Origin: Nitrospiraceae bacterium
Lineage (GTDB): Bacteria > Nitrospirota > Nitrospiria > Nitrospirales > Nitrospiraceae
Reading direction: 5' to 3'
Length of the DNA stretch: 15,442 nucleotides
Assembly (NCBI GenBank): GCA_005800255.1
Contig: SYGW01000020.1
Location: forward strand, 1-15,442
Position numbers and translations under genes: made by a program. A model generated the notes under the pieces. It searched no databases and had not been told where the DNA came from. It was given only the letters and a program-made list of their open reading frames with translations. Positions 1 through 10,748 of the stretch are shown here, piece by piece; within the stretch, counting starts at the first letter, position 1; each line of letters begins with the position of its first letter.

Positions 1-3643
<3,643 letters not shown>

Positions 3644-3667
3644 CGGCGATCTGAAAGGAGGCTCGGA

Positions 3668-5077
3668 ATGAATCCCCGCGAAGTATTGGAGTTTGCCAAG
3701 AAGCACAAGGTGCAGATCGTGGATCTGAAATTTGTCGATCTGATCGGGACGTGGCAGCATTTCAGCATTCCCGTCAACGAGTTGACCGAAGGCCTCTTCA
3801 AAGACGGGTCCGGCTTGGATGGGTCGTCGATTCGCGGCTGGAAGGCCATCAATAACAGCGACATGCTGGTGGTGCCGGATCCTGCAACGGCCTGCCTGGA
3901 CCCCTTTTGCGCCGTGCCGACGTTGAGCCTAGTCGGCAATGTGGTCGATCCGATCACGCGCGAAACGTATGACCGAGATCCCCGGTTCATCGCGCAAAAA
4001 GCGGAGAAGCATCTGCAGAGCACCAAGATCGGCGACATCTCCTATTGGGGGCCGGAAGCCGAATTCTTTATTTTCGATCATGCCCGCTACGATCAGACGA
4101 GCCACAGCGGCTACTACGTCATCGATTCGGACGAAGGCGTCTGGAACATGGGGCAGGAAGGCGTGAATCTGGGCGGCAAGATCCGTCACAAAGAAGGGTA
4201 CTTCCCTGTCCCGCCGACGGACACCCAACAGGACATCCGCAGCGAGATGATTCTGGAAATGGAACGGGCCGGCATCTCGATCGAGAAGCACCATCACGAA
4301 GTGGCGACGGCGGGACAAGCCGAAATCGATATCCGGTTCGACTCGCTGGTTCGGACGGCCGACAAGATGATGATGTACAAGTATATCGTCAAGAACGTGG
4401 CGCGCCGCCACGGCAAGACGGCGACCTTCATGCCGAAGCCCATCTTCGGAGACAATGGGTCCGGCATGCACACCCACCAGAGCATCTGGAAAGACGGCAA
4501 GCCTCTGTTCGCCGGGAAAGAATATGCGGGCGTATCGCAGCTCTGCCTGAACTATATCGGCGGCATTCTGAAGCACGCGCCGGCGTTGGCCGCCTTCACG
4601 AACCCAACGACCAATTCCTATAAGCGACTCACGCCGGGGTTCGAAGCGCCGGTGTTGTTGGCCTACTCCAGCCGCAACCGGTCGGCGGGCATCCGCATTC
4701 CCATGTATTCGCCCAGTCCAAAGGCCAAGCGGATCGAGGTGCGATTTCCTGATCCGGGGGCCAATCCATACCTCGCCTTCGCGGCAATGCTCATGGCGGG
4801 TCTGGACGGGATCGAAAACAAGATCAACCCGGGTGAACCGGCCGAGAAGGACCTCTACGATCTCGAAGCCAAGGAGGCAGCCAAGATTCGGACCATGCCG
4901 GGCAGTTTGGACGAAGCGCTCAACCATCTCGAGAAGGACCATCAGTTCCTGCTGAAGGGCGGAGTGTTCAGTGAGGATTTGATCGAGGCCTGGATCGGCT
5001 ACAAGCGGACGAAGGAGGTCGATACCATGCGGCTACGTCCGCATCCTTACGAGTTCTTCCTCTATTACGACGTCTAG
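3668..5077 (+). CDS. glnA: Glutamine synthetase type I
   Basis: A 469-residue type I glutamine synthetase, the same length as the E. coli enzyme. It makes glutamine from glutamate, ammonia and ATP as a cytoplasmic dodecamer. Visible active-site blocks are DGSSIRGW, the metal-binding [21 protein letters not shown], and the ATP/glutamate block [21 protein letters not shown]. Tyr397 lies in [11 protein letters not shown], exactly the adenylylation position of the bacterial GSI-beta type, so activity is probably controlled by GlnE-type adenylylation. A strong AAAGGAGG ribosome site precedes the ATG, and the gene starts 24 nt after glnD. It is probably the last gene of the amt-glnB-glnD-glnA run, since a terminator follows. 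Confidence 0.98.
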   Translation: MNPREVLEFAKKHKVQIVDLKFVDLIGTWQHFSIPVNELTEGLFKDGSGLDGSSIRGWKAINNSDMLVVPDPATACLDPFCAVPTLSLVGNVVDPITRETYDRDPRFIAQKAEKHLQSTKIGDISYWGPEAEFFIFDHARYDQTSHSGYYVIDSDEGVWNMGQEGVNLGGKIRHKEGYFPVPPTDTQQDIRSEMILEMERAGISIEKHHHEVATAGQAEIDIRFDSLVRTADKMMMYKYIVKNVARRHGKTATFMPKPIFGDNGSGMHTHQSIWKDGKPLFAGKEYAGVSQLCLNYIGGILKHAPALAAFTNPTTNSYKRLTPGFEAPVLLAYSSRNRSAGIRIPMYSPSPKAKRIEVRFPDPGANPYLAFAAMLMAGLDGIENKINPGEPAEKDLYDLEAKEAAKIRTMPGSLDEALNHLEKDHQFLLKGGVFSEDLIEAWIGYKRTKEVDTMRLRPHPYEFFLYYDV

Positions 5078-5135
5078 GAGTGAATAGGCGCTCGAACCGG
5101 CGATGGAGCCGGCCCGGGCTGCCGGAGCCATAAGA

Positions 5136-5169
5136 AGGAACGGGCCGACGATGTTGTCGGGTCGTTCCT
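5136..5169 (+). other. Hairpin in the glnA 3' untranslated region
   Basis: An interrupted inverted repeat. AGGAACG (5136-5142) pairs with CGTTCCT (5163-5169), and CCGAC (5145-5149) pairs with GTCGG (5156-5160) around a 6-nt loop. One G.U pair and one mismatch lie between the two stems. It sits 59 nt after glnA and just before the stronger terminator hairpin. It has no T-run of its own, so it may protect the mRNA 3' end or form part of a leader for the next operon. Only the complementarity is observed; the role is not known. Confidence 0.6.
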
Positions 5170-5174
5170 CTGGC

Positions 5175-5243
5175 AAAGGCGCCAGTTCTGTCGGGAGCAA
5201 GAGGTCTCGGCCTCTTCCCGGCGGTGTGCTGGCGCCTTTTTTT
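5175..5243 (+). terminator. Rho-independent terminator after glnA
   Basis: A perfect 11-bp stem, AAAGGCGCCAG (5175-5185) with CTGGCGCCTTT (5229-5239), is followed by a run of seven T (5237-5243). The 43-nt insert between the arms folds further: CGGGA (5192-5196) pairs with TCCCG (5216-5220), and GAGG (5201-5204) with CCTC (5211-5214). The stem plus T-run is a textbook terminator. The nested insert is larger than needed, so an attenuator for the downstream regulator operon is an alternative reading. Confidence 0.8.
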
Positions 5244-5291
5244 GTGCTGCGGCGGTCGGTCAAGCGGGTGGCTCTAGCGGGTGTGGAGGAC

Positions 5292-6503
5292 ATGACAACG
5301 ATGACGGGGCTCGACGAAAGCCGATTGGGGAAAGAATACGAGGCGTTGGAGGCTGTGGCGGGGGCCTTGGCTGGCTCCGATCCGGCCCAACAGCGGCTCG
5401 ATCGGGCGGCTCAGGTCCTTGACGAACGGCTGCGTGCGCTGCGGATGCGGCTGGAGGGGACGGAGCCGGAGGGGGGGGCGGTGCGCCGCCGGGCCGTGAC
5501 GGGCCTGGGAGCTGGCCTACAAGCGAGCCTGGTGGGTCAGAGCGAGGCCATGCGCGAGGTCTACGAGGCGATCCACCGGGTGAGCGGCAGCCAGGCGACA
5601 GTCTTGTTGCGGGGAGAGAGCGGCACAGGCAAAGAGTTGGTGGCGAAGGCCATCCATGTGCAAGGAACCAAGGCGAGAGGTCCGTTCATTCGTCTGCATT
5701 GCGCGGCGATGACCGAGAGTCTCCTGGAAAGCGAACTGTTCGGGCACGAACGGGGGGCCTTTACCGGAGCCGTGGAACAACGGAAGGGACGGTTTGAGTT
5801 AGCGGATGGCGGCACGCTCTTTCTGGATGAAGTAGGGGATATCCCGCCTTCCGTCCAGGTCAAGCTGCTGCGAGTGCTCCAGGACAAGTGCTTCGAGCGG
5901 GTGGGAGGAAGCAGGCTGCTGTCGGTGGATGTCCGGCTGATATCGGCAACCCATAGGGACCTGGAGGCCATGGTGCGGGCGGGGACATTCCGGGAAGACC
6001 TCTATTACCGGCTGAACGTCGTGCCGGTGACGCTCCCGCCGTTGCGGCAGCGAACGGGTGACATTCCTCTCTTGATTGGTCATTTTCTCGATCGCTTCAA
6101 CCGGGAGAATGGCCGCCATGTTCACCTGGGACGGGGTCTGCTGGCGTTGATGACCCAGTATGAATGGCCGGGCAACGTCCGTGAGTTGCAGAATTGCGTG
6201 GAACGGTTGGTAGTGATGACGGAACCCCGGTCAGACCTCGTCACGCTCGATTCCGTTCCGTCCTCGCTTCGCGGCTACTTTGCCGACATGGAACGGGTCA
6301 CGCACAGGCTTGGCGCCGCTCCCCGGAACGCGCAAGGAGAAACGCTCGGGCAGAGCCTGCGTGACCTGGAACGTGAGCGGCTCAAGGTAGCGCTGGAACG
6401 GTCGGGATGGGTGCAGGCAAAGGCCGCCAGGGCCCTTGGGCTCAGCCCAAGGCAGGTGGCCTACAAGGTCAAAAAGTACGGGATGAGCGAAAAGGAGCAA
6501 TAA
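5292..6503 (+). CDS. Sigma54-dependent enhancer-binding protein, NifA-like HTH, no sensor domain
   Basis: A bacterial enhancer-binding protein that remodels sigma54-RNA polymerase using ATP. Counting from 5292 (403 aa), there is a short N-terminal helical stretch of about 75 residues and then an AAA+ domain. The AAA+ domain has Walker A GESGTGKE (108-115), an intact sigma54-contact loop GAFTGA (155-160), Walker B GGTLFLDE (173-180) and FREDLYYRLN. A Fis-type C-terminal helix-turn-helix follows, with GWVQAKAARALGLSPRQVAY (372-391), which closely resembles the NifA DNA-binding helix as I remember it. No receiver, GAF or PAS domain is present, so it may be constitutively active or controlled by a partner or by its own level. 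The start is uncertain: GGAGGA (5285-5290) lies almost against the ATG at 5292 and 10 nt before an in-frame ATG at 5301. The frame is open further upstream, but through the terminator. It ends 9 nt before the binding-protein gene, so they are probably co-transcribed. Confidence 0.93.
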   Translation: MTTMTGLDESRLGKEYEALEAVAGALAGSDPAQQRLDRAAQVLDERLRALRMRLEGTEPEGGAVRRRAVTGLGAGLQASLVGQSEAMREVYEAIHRVSGSQATVLLRGESGTGKELVAKAIHVQGTKARGPFIRLHCAAMTESLLESELFGHERGAFTGAVEQRKGRFELADGGTLFLDEVGDIPPSVQVKLLRVLQDKCFERVGGSRLLSVDVRLISATHRDLEAMVRAGTFREDLYYRLNVVPVTLPPLRQRTGDIPLLIGHFLDRFNRENGRHVHLGRGLLALMTQYEWPGNVRELQNCVERLVVMTEPRSDLVTLDSVPSSLRGYFADMERVTHRLGAAPRNAQGETLGQSLRDLERERLKVALERSGWVQAKAARALGLSPRQVAYKVKKYGMSEKEQ

Positions 6504-6512
6504 GGAGGGCGC

Positions 6513-7814
6513 ATGGGGACATTACATGAGCACAAACAAGACTCAGTCAACTCATCCGAAGCATTCTTCGATCGCACAGTCGAGCGGGCGGTCGTAGGGG
6601 CGGTGCTGCGGGCGGCAAATCCTTCCCGTCGGAAGTTTCTCGTCGGGCTTGGGGCGACGGCCCTCGCAGCGCTCATCGCCGAGGCGTTTCCCGTGGGGAA
6701 GCTGAAGGCCTTCGCGGCGGATCCGGCGGGCAAGCCGGAGAAGAAGGATGTCAGCATCGGGTTCATTCCGATCACGTGCGGGACGCCGATCATCATGGCG
6801 GAACCACTTGGATTTTACAAAAAACATGGATTGAACGCCTCGGTCAAGCGCGCCGCCGGATGGGCCATGATCCGGGACTGGGCGGTGAACAAAGAAGTGG
6901 ACGCGGCGCACATGCTCACGCCCATGCCGCTGGCGATGACGCTGGGCGCCGGCGCTATGCCGACGGCGATGTATATGCCGGCCGTGGAGAACATCAACGG
7001 ACAGGCCATCACCCTGCACATCAAGCACAAGGGCGTGAAGACGGCAGCCGATATGAAAGGGTTTCGTTTCTGCGTGCCGTTTGATTTTTCTATGCACAAT
7101 TACCTGCTTCGCTACTTCCTGGCGGAAGGGGGGGTCCATCCGGACAAGGACGTGCAGATTCGTATCGTGCCGCCTCCGGAAATGGTCGCGAACCTGAAAG
7201 CCGGCAACGTGGATGGATACCTGGGACCGGACCCGTTCAATCAGCGCGCCGTATACGAAAATGTCGGTTTCCTCTTCATGCTCTCGCGGGAGATATGGGA
7301 TCGCCATCCCTGCTGCGCCTTTACCGTCACGAAGGACTTTGCCACGCAATACCCCAACACCTTTCACGCCATGTGGAGAGCGATCGTGGACGCGACGCAC
7401 TATGCGTCCGATCCAGCCCATCGGAAAGAGATCGCCACGGCGATCGCCCCGACCAATTACTTGAACCAGCCGGTGATCGTCTTGGAGCAGGTGCTGACCG
7501 GAACTTACGCAGACGGGCTCGGCAACATCAAGAAGGTGCCGGACCGGATCGATTTCGACCCCTACCCCTGGCATTCGATGGCCGTCTGGATTCTGACCCA
7601 GATGAAGCGATGGGGGCATCTCAAGGGGGATGTGGACTATACGCAAGTGGCCGAACAGGTCTATTTGGCGGCTGGTTGCGACCGCATTGCCAAAGAGTTG
7701 GGCTATCCCACGCATAAGGCCACCTCCATGACGCATACCATCATGGGTAAATCGTTCGATCCGAACCAGGCTGAGGCCTACTTGAAGAGCTTCAAGATTC
7801 ATAGTATGGCGTAA
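6513..7814 (+). CDS. nrtA: NrtA/CmpA/CynA-family substrate-binding protein (nitrate, nitrite or cyanate), Tat-exported
   Basis: A 433-residue periplasmic solute-binding protein of the NrtA/CmpA family, which captures small anions for an ABC importer. The N-terminus carries a twin-arginine signal: SRRKFLVGLG at residues 38-47, a hydrophobic stretch, and a likely cleavage near AFAAD (67-70). No lipobox cysteine is seen. Mature-domain landmarks include IGFIPITCGTPIIMAEPLGFYKKHGL, AAGWAMIRDW (W117), NINGQAITL (Q164), SMHNYLLRY (H195) and FTVTKDF (K274). From memory these line up with the anion pocket of cyanobacterial NrtA. Nitrate, nitrite, bicarbonate and cyanate binders are all members of this family; the linked cynS favours cyanate, while a nitrite-oxidizing lifestyle would favour nitrite. 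AAGGAGG precedes the ATG. Confidence 0.9.
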   Translation: MGTLHEHKQDSVNSSEAFFDRTVERAVVGAVLRAANPSRRKFLVGLGATALAALIAEAFPVGKLKAFAADPAGKPEKKDVSIGFIPITCGTPIIMAEPLGFYKKHGLNASVKRAAGWAMIRDWAVNKEVDAAHMLTPMPLAMTLGAGAMPTAMYMPAVENINGQAITLHIKHKGVKTAADMKGFRFCVPFDFSMHNYLLRYFLAEGGVHPDKDVQIRIVPPPEMVANLKAGNVDGYLGPDPFNQRAVYENVGFLFMLSREIWDRHPCCAFTVTKDFATQYPNTFHAMWRAIVDATHYASDPAHRKEIATAIAPTNYLNQPVIVLEQVLTGTYADGLGNIKKVPDRIDFDPYPWHSMAVWILTQMKRWGHLKGDVDYTQVAEQVYLAAGCDRIAKELGYPTHKATSMTHTIMGKSFDPNQAEAYLKSFKIHSMA

Positions 7815-7875
7815 CGATAGTGGGCGAGGCGTCGCGGGTCCTCTGCTCGCGCGCCATGCACGCCACGAGGGTTTG

Positions 7876-7914
7876 ACGGAATGGGCGCGGCAGGGGGTGC
7901 TGCGCCCATTCCGT
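7876..7914 (+). other. Strong hairpin between binding-protein and permease genes
   Basis: A 13-bp perfect stem, ACGGAATGGGCGC (7876-7888) with GCGCCCATTCCGT (7902-7914). It continues through a G.T pair and GCA/TGC to a five-G loop, for 17 pairs in all. It lies in the 131-nt gap after the binding-protein gene and has no T-run. In other ABC operons such hairpins stabilise the upstream mRNA segment or partly stop transcription, so that binding protein exceeds membrane components. That role is inferred here from position and structure. Confidence 0.7.
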
Positions 7915-7945
7915 GCAGGAATGATCATAGAAGAAAAGAGGCGAT

Positions 7946-8848
7946 ATGGCAGGGTTGCAAGGACCTCACGGAACGAAGAAGGACGCGCTGCTGATCACGG
8001 TGTCGATGCTGACGGTGTTTCTGGCGGGCTGGCATCTTTTTACGCTGAGCCCTGCGTTTGACGCCGGCGGATTGACCGAAGACCAGCTTCAAACGATGGA
8101 GTTCAACGGCGACATTATGCGGACCGCCGAGGGGGCGTACATCTGGAATCCCGAGAAGGAAAAGGTAAAAGGGGTACCCGGACCCCTGGCGGTGCTGGAG
8201 AAGGCCAGATCCGAATTGGCCGAAGCTTTTGTGAAGAAGGGCACAAACGATCACGGGATCGCATACCTGGTGCTCTACACGGTGACCCGTTTCGGGGCCG
8301 GCTTTCTGGCGGCCTCGGTGGTGGCCATCACGCTCGGGGTTCTGCTGGGACTCAACAAGGTGCTCTTTCAGGCGGTCAATCCGTTCATTCAGATTCTGAA
8401 GCCGATTTCTCCGCTGGCCTGGATGCCGTTGCTGCTCTATACGGTCAAGGACCCGAAGTGGACGGCGGTTCTGGTTGTATTCATGGCGGCGCTCTGGCCG
8501 ACTTTGGCGACGACGGCGTTCGGGGTCAATTCTCTCCGCAAGGATTATCTGCACGTCGCCGCCATCCTGCAGCTGTCGTGGATCAAGCGGTTGTACAAGG
8601 TCATTTTGCCGGGCGCGGCCCCGACGATTGTGAACGGTCTGCGCATCTCGTTCGGCAGCGCGCTCGTGGCGGTCGTGCCGGCTGAAATGTTGTTGGGTGA
8701 ATTGGGGGTCGGCTATTTGAGCTGGATCGAATGGAATAATCTGGATATTGCCGGAGTGATCTTCGCCATCCTTGTGGTGGGCGTCGTGGGGGTTGTGTTG
8801 GATTCGGGGTTCAATAAGTTGGCAAGTCTGGTCACATATCAGGAGTAA
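7946..8848 (+). CDS. nrtB: ABC transporter permease, NrtB/CmpB/CynB family
   Basis: A 300-residue inner-membrane permease that forms the translocation path for the anion delivered by the upstream binding protein. One N-terminal membrane helix (about 13-34) is followed by an approximately 75-residue hydrophilic, probably periplasmic, loop and then the helical core. The ATPase-docking EAA loop is AAILQLSWIKRLYKVILPGA (about 205-224). GLRISFGSALVAVVPAEMLLGELGVGYLSW is typical of the nitrate/sulfonate/taurine permease class. A ribosome site AAGAGG precedes the ATG, and the ATPase gene starts 3 nt after its stop, so the two are tightly coupled. The function as a permease is firm; the substrate is inferred from neighbours. 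Confidence 0.92.
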   Translation: MAGLQGPHGTKKDALLITVSMLTVFLAGWHLFTLSPAFDAGGLTEDQLQTMEFNGDIMRTAEGAYIWNPEKEKVKGVPGPLAVLEKARSELAEAFVKKGTNDHGIAYLVLYTVTRFGAGFLAASVVAITLGVLLGLNKVLFQAVNPFIQILKPISPLAWMPLLLYTVKDPKWTAVLVVFMAALWPTLATTAFGVNSLRKDYLHVAAILQLSWIKRLYKVILPGAAPTIVNGLRISFGSALVAVVPAEMLLGELGVGYLSWIEWNNLDIAGVIFAILVVGVVGVVLDSGFNKLASLVTYQE

Positions 8849-8851
8849 CGC

Positions 8852-9700
8852 ATGGCATTTCTAGAAATAGATCACGTCACCAAGTATTTTTCGAGCCCGT
8901 CGGGAAACGGGCGGGTCTGTATCTTCAGGGATGCGACGATCAAGATCGAGAAAGGGGAATTCGTTACGGTCATCGGCCACTCCGGCTGCGGCAAGAGCAC
9001 GTTGCTGAATATCATTGCGGGGCTGGAAACGATGACGGAGGGGGGCGTCATCCTGAACGGAAAAGAGGTGTCCGGCCCTGGGCTGGACCGCATGGTGGTC
9101 TTTCAAAATTTCTCGTTGATGCCCTGGATGACGGTGTTTGAGAACATCCGGCTGGCCGTACGGGCGGCCTATCCGGACTGGGACCGGCAGAAAATCGCCG
9201 ACCACGTTCGCAAATATATCGCATTGGTTGGACTGACGGGCGCGGAAGACAAGCGGCCGATAGCTCTGTCCGGCGGGATGAAGCAGCGAGTGGGCCTGGC
9301 GAGGGCGTTTTCCATCGAGCCCAAAGTGTTGCTGCTGGACGAGCCATTCGCGCAGATTGACGCGCTGACGCGGGGGGTGATCCAGGAAGAACTGGTCCAG
9401 ATGTGGAACGCGACGCGCAATACGGTCTTTATGGTGACCCACGATGTGGACGAGGCCATTCTGCTGTCCGATCGCATCGTGCTGATGACCAACGGTCCGG
9501 CGGCCAGGATTGCGGAGATCGTGGACGTGACGATCCCGCGTCCGCGCTCGCGGGACTCGGTCATCGAGCATCCTCATTATTACAAGATCCGGAATCACGT
9601 CATTCATTTTTTGGTCCGTCACGCTTCGCACGCGACGACGGCGGAGAATACCGGTTCTGAAGGTGTCCGTGGCGACACGCCGCTGATCGTTCGTTTTTGA
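8852..9700 (+). CDS. nrtD: ABC transporter ATP-binding protein, NrtD/CmpD/CynD type
   Basis: A 282-residue single-domain ATPase that powers the importer. It has Walker A GHSGCGKST (42-50), a Q-loop at Q85 in VFQNFSLMPWMTVFENI, signature LSGGMKQR (139-146), Walker B VLLLDEP (159-165) and the switch histidine H197 in VTHDVDEA. The C-terminal tail (about 210-282) is short and carries no fused binding-protein domain, so it corresponds to NrtD/CynD and not to the fused NrtC. It begins 3 nt after the permease stop, using AGGAG just before it. With the upstream two genes it completes a three-part importer; cynS follows after 62 nt. Confidence 0.94.
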   Translation: MAFLEIDHVTKYFSSPSGNGRVCIFRDATIKIEKGEFVTVIGHSGCGKSTLLNIIAGLETMTEGGVILNGKEVSGPGLDRMVVFQNFSLMPWMTVFENIRLAVRAAYPDWDRQKIADHVRKYIALVGLTGAEDKRPIALSGGMKQRVGLARAFSIEPKVLLLDEPFAQIDALTRGVIQEELVQMWNATRNTVFMVTHDVDEAILLSDRIVLMTNGPAARIAEIVDVTIPRPRSRDSVIEHPHYYKIRNHVIHFLVRHASHATTAENTGSEGVRGDTPLIVRF

Positions 9701-9762
9701 CGTCGGATCAGAAATTAGAAGTGGCTGTGGCGGTGCTCAGATCAATCAACCAGGAGGGGACG

Positions 9763-10203
9763 ATGGAAGCCAAGAAGGCAAAGGATGTGATCAAGGCCAA
9801 ACGGTTGGCCAAGAAGATGACGATCGCCCAGGTGGCCAAACTCGTGGGTAGGAATCCGACATTCGTGGCGGCGGTGTTGAACGGCACTCATCGGCTGCCG
9901 CCGAAGGAAGCGGCGAAAATCGGGAAGGCTTTGGGACTAGACAAGAGCACGACCGAATCTCTGTCGAAGTTCCCGGTCCGGACCGACTTTCCCAACACGA
10001 CCGATCCGTTCAAGTATCGACTGTTGGAGATCATCGGGGTTTATGGCGACTCCATGCGGGAACAGGCCAACGAGATGTTCGGCGACGGGATCATGAGCGC
10101 GATCGATTTCACGCTCGATATGGAGCGGGTCATCGGCAGCCAAGGTGAGGCCCGATGCAAGATTACATTGAACGGGAAGTGGCTCGAATACAAGACCTTC
10201 TAG
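9763..10203 (+). CDS. cynS: Cyanate hydratase (cyanase)
   Basis: A 146-residue cyanase that uses bicarbonate to convert cyanate to CO2 and ammonia via carbamate; the family enzyme is a cytoplasmic decamer. The N-terminal part is a helical HTH-like domain (IAQVAKLVGRNPTFVAAVLNG). The C-terminal catalytic domain contains KYRLLEIIGVYG and FGDGIMSAIDF. R86, E89 and S112 fall exactly 10 positions before the E. coli catalytic Arg96, Glu99 and Ser122, so the active site is complete. The frame is open upstream, but AGGAGG (9752-9757) sits 5 nt before the ATG at 9763 and fixes this start. It is the last gene of the regulator-transporter operon, which suggests imported or internally formed cyanate is used as an ammonia source or detoxified. 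Confidence 0.97.
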   Translation: MEAKKAKDVIKAKRLAKKMTIAQVAKLVGRNPTFVAAVLNGTHRLPPKEAAKIGKALGLDKSTTESLSKFPVRTDFPNTTDPFKYRLLEIIGVYGDSMREQANEMFGDGIMSAIDFTLDMERVIGSQGEARCKITLNGKWLEYKTF

Positions 10204-10222
10204 CATACGTGGCATCACGGTA

Positions 10223-10260
10223 GAGGGGCGCCGTCGGCCAAGAGGCTGGCGGCGCCCCTT
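10223..10260 (+). terminator. Terminator-like hairpin after cynS
   Basis: A 10-bp stem, AGGGGCGCCG (10224-10233) with CGGCGCCCCT (10250-10259), extendable by a G.T pair. An inner GCC/GGC mini-stem closes the loop. It lies 20 nt after the cynS stop. Only TT and then GTGT follow, so it is a weak intrinsic terminator or an mRNA 3'-end stabiliser. It separates the transporter-cynS operon from the sigma54-promoted unit. Confidence 0.6.
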
Positions 10261-10311
10261 GTGTATGAGCCCTGTTCGTTCTCCTGCCATGCCCGTCACA
10301 GGCCCAGCCAA

Positions 10312-10339
10312 TTTGTCGGATATCCGACAAAATTGTCGG
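10312..10339 (+). promoter_or_regulatory. NifA-type upstream activator site (perfect 20-bp palindrome plus extra half-site)
   Basis: TTTGTCGGAT and its reverse complement abut to give a perfect 20-bp palindrome (10312-10331). Its core is TGT-N10-ACA, the published consensus of NifA upstream activator sequences. A third copy of the half-site TTGTCGG follows directly (10333-10339). Its centre is about 104 bp upstream of the start point predicted from the sigma54 promoter at 10400, a normal enhancer distance. The likely binder is the NifA-like enhancer-binding protein encoded at 5292-6503; that link is inference. A repressor operator of another family is the alternative. Confidence 0.75.
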
Positions 10340-10399
10340 GGATGTGAAGGGCATGGCTGAGGCTACTCTCTCATTCCGGCCATTTCGCGCTTCTCTCCC

Positions 10400-10415
10400 T
10401 GGCATTGAACTTGCT
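10400..10415 (+). promoter_or_regulatory. Sigma54 (-24/-12) promoter
   Basis: The sequence TGGCATTGAACTTGCT matches the sigma54 consensus TGGCAC-N5-TTGCW. GG is at 10401-10402 and GC at 10413-10414, with the obligatory 10-nt spacing. All of TGGCA and TTGCT agree with the consensus. The predicted start is near 10426, giving a leader of about 56 nt before the ATG at 10482. With the upstream palindrome it forms a complete enhancer-dependent promoter for the downstream genes. Confidence 0.85.
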
Positions 10416-10481
10416 AATTTCTCCTTTGAGCCTTGTTGGGTAACGTGAATGTTCTCTGCCCATGCGACAAGGAGGTGTCTT

Positions 10482-10724
10482 ATGGAGAATGCCATGCAGG
10501 GCCTGTCTGGGCCTCGGACGGAGCCGGGGCTTGCTTCCGGGGTTGAACAGAGACTCCTCGACGCGCTGAAAATGAAAGGGGCTCAGACTATCGAGCAGCT
10601 GGCCTCACTGCAGCCGACCGTCAGTTGGGCTCAAGTATTTCTGGCGATCGACCGGTTGAGTCGCTCTGGGTTGGTGTTTCTCCGGCGCGACGGCGGGTGC
10701 CGGTATTGCGTGTCGCTGCATTGA
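10482..10724 (+). CDS. Small winged-helix-like protein, first gene of the sigma54-promoted unit
   Basis: An 80-residue protein that I do not recognise as a named family. Residues about 20-68 (VEQRLLDALKMKGAQTIEQLASLQPTVSWAQVFLAIDRLSRSGLVFLRR) have the helix-helix-helix-strand rhythm of a small winged-helix DNA-binding domain. The C-terminus GGCRYCVSLH contains a CxxC pair (C73, C76) that could bind metal or sense redox state. The frame opens 33 nt earlier, but AAGGAGGTG (10469-10477) placed 4 nt before the ATG at 10482 decides the start. It lies between the sigma54 promoter and amt (24-nt gap), so a local regulatory role is plausible but unproven. Confidence 0.8.
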   Translation: MENAMQGLSGPRTEPGLASGVEQRLLDALKMKGAQTIEQLASLQPTVSWAQVFLAIDRLSRSGLVFLRRDGGCRYCVSLH

Positions 10725-10748
10725 ACGGGCGAGGAGGCGATTTGATTC

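Noticed and set aside
3929..4942. Long open frame on the minus strand inside glnA (and similar ones opposite nrtA at 6552-7928 and opposite the octaheme gene at 13878-15218)
   Set aside because: These mirror well-supported plus-strand genes in GC-rich DNA, and the translations show no recognisable domains; they are codon-usage shadows.
5145..5195. Two TGTCGGG sequences in the glnA-regulator gap resembling the half-site of the 10312 palindrome
   Set aside because: Neither has an ACA at the N10 distance and both fall within hairpin stems, so autoregulation by the EBP cannot be claimed from them.
5103..5291. N-terminal extension of the enhancer-binding protein to an ATG at 5103
   Set aside because: The extension would be translated through the terminator and hairpins, reads as low-complexity Arg/Gly/Ser sequence, and has no ribosome site.
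9697..9762. TTG start giving cyanase a 22-residue N-terminal extension
   Set aside because: A strong AGGAGG 5 nt before the ATG at 9763 and family length favour the shorter form.
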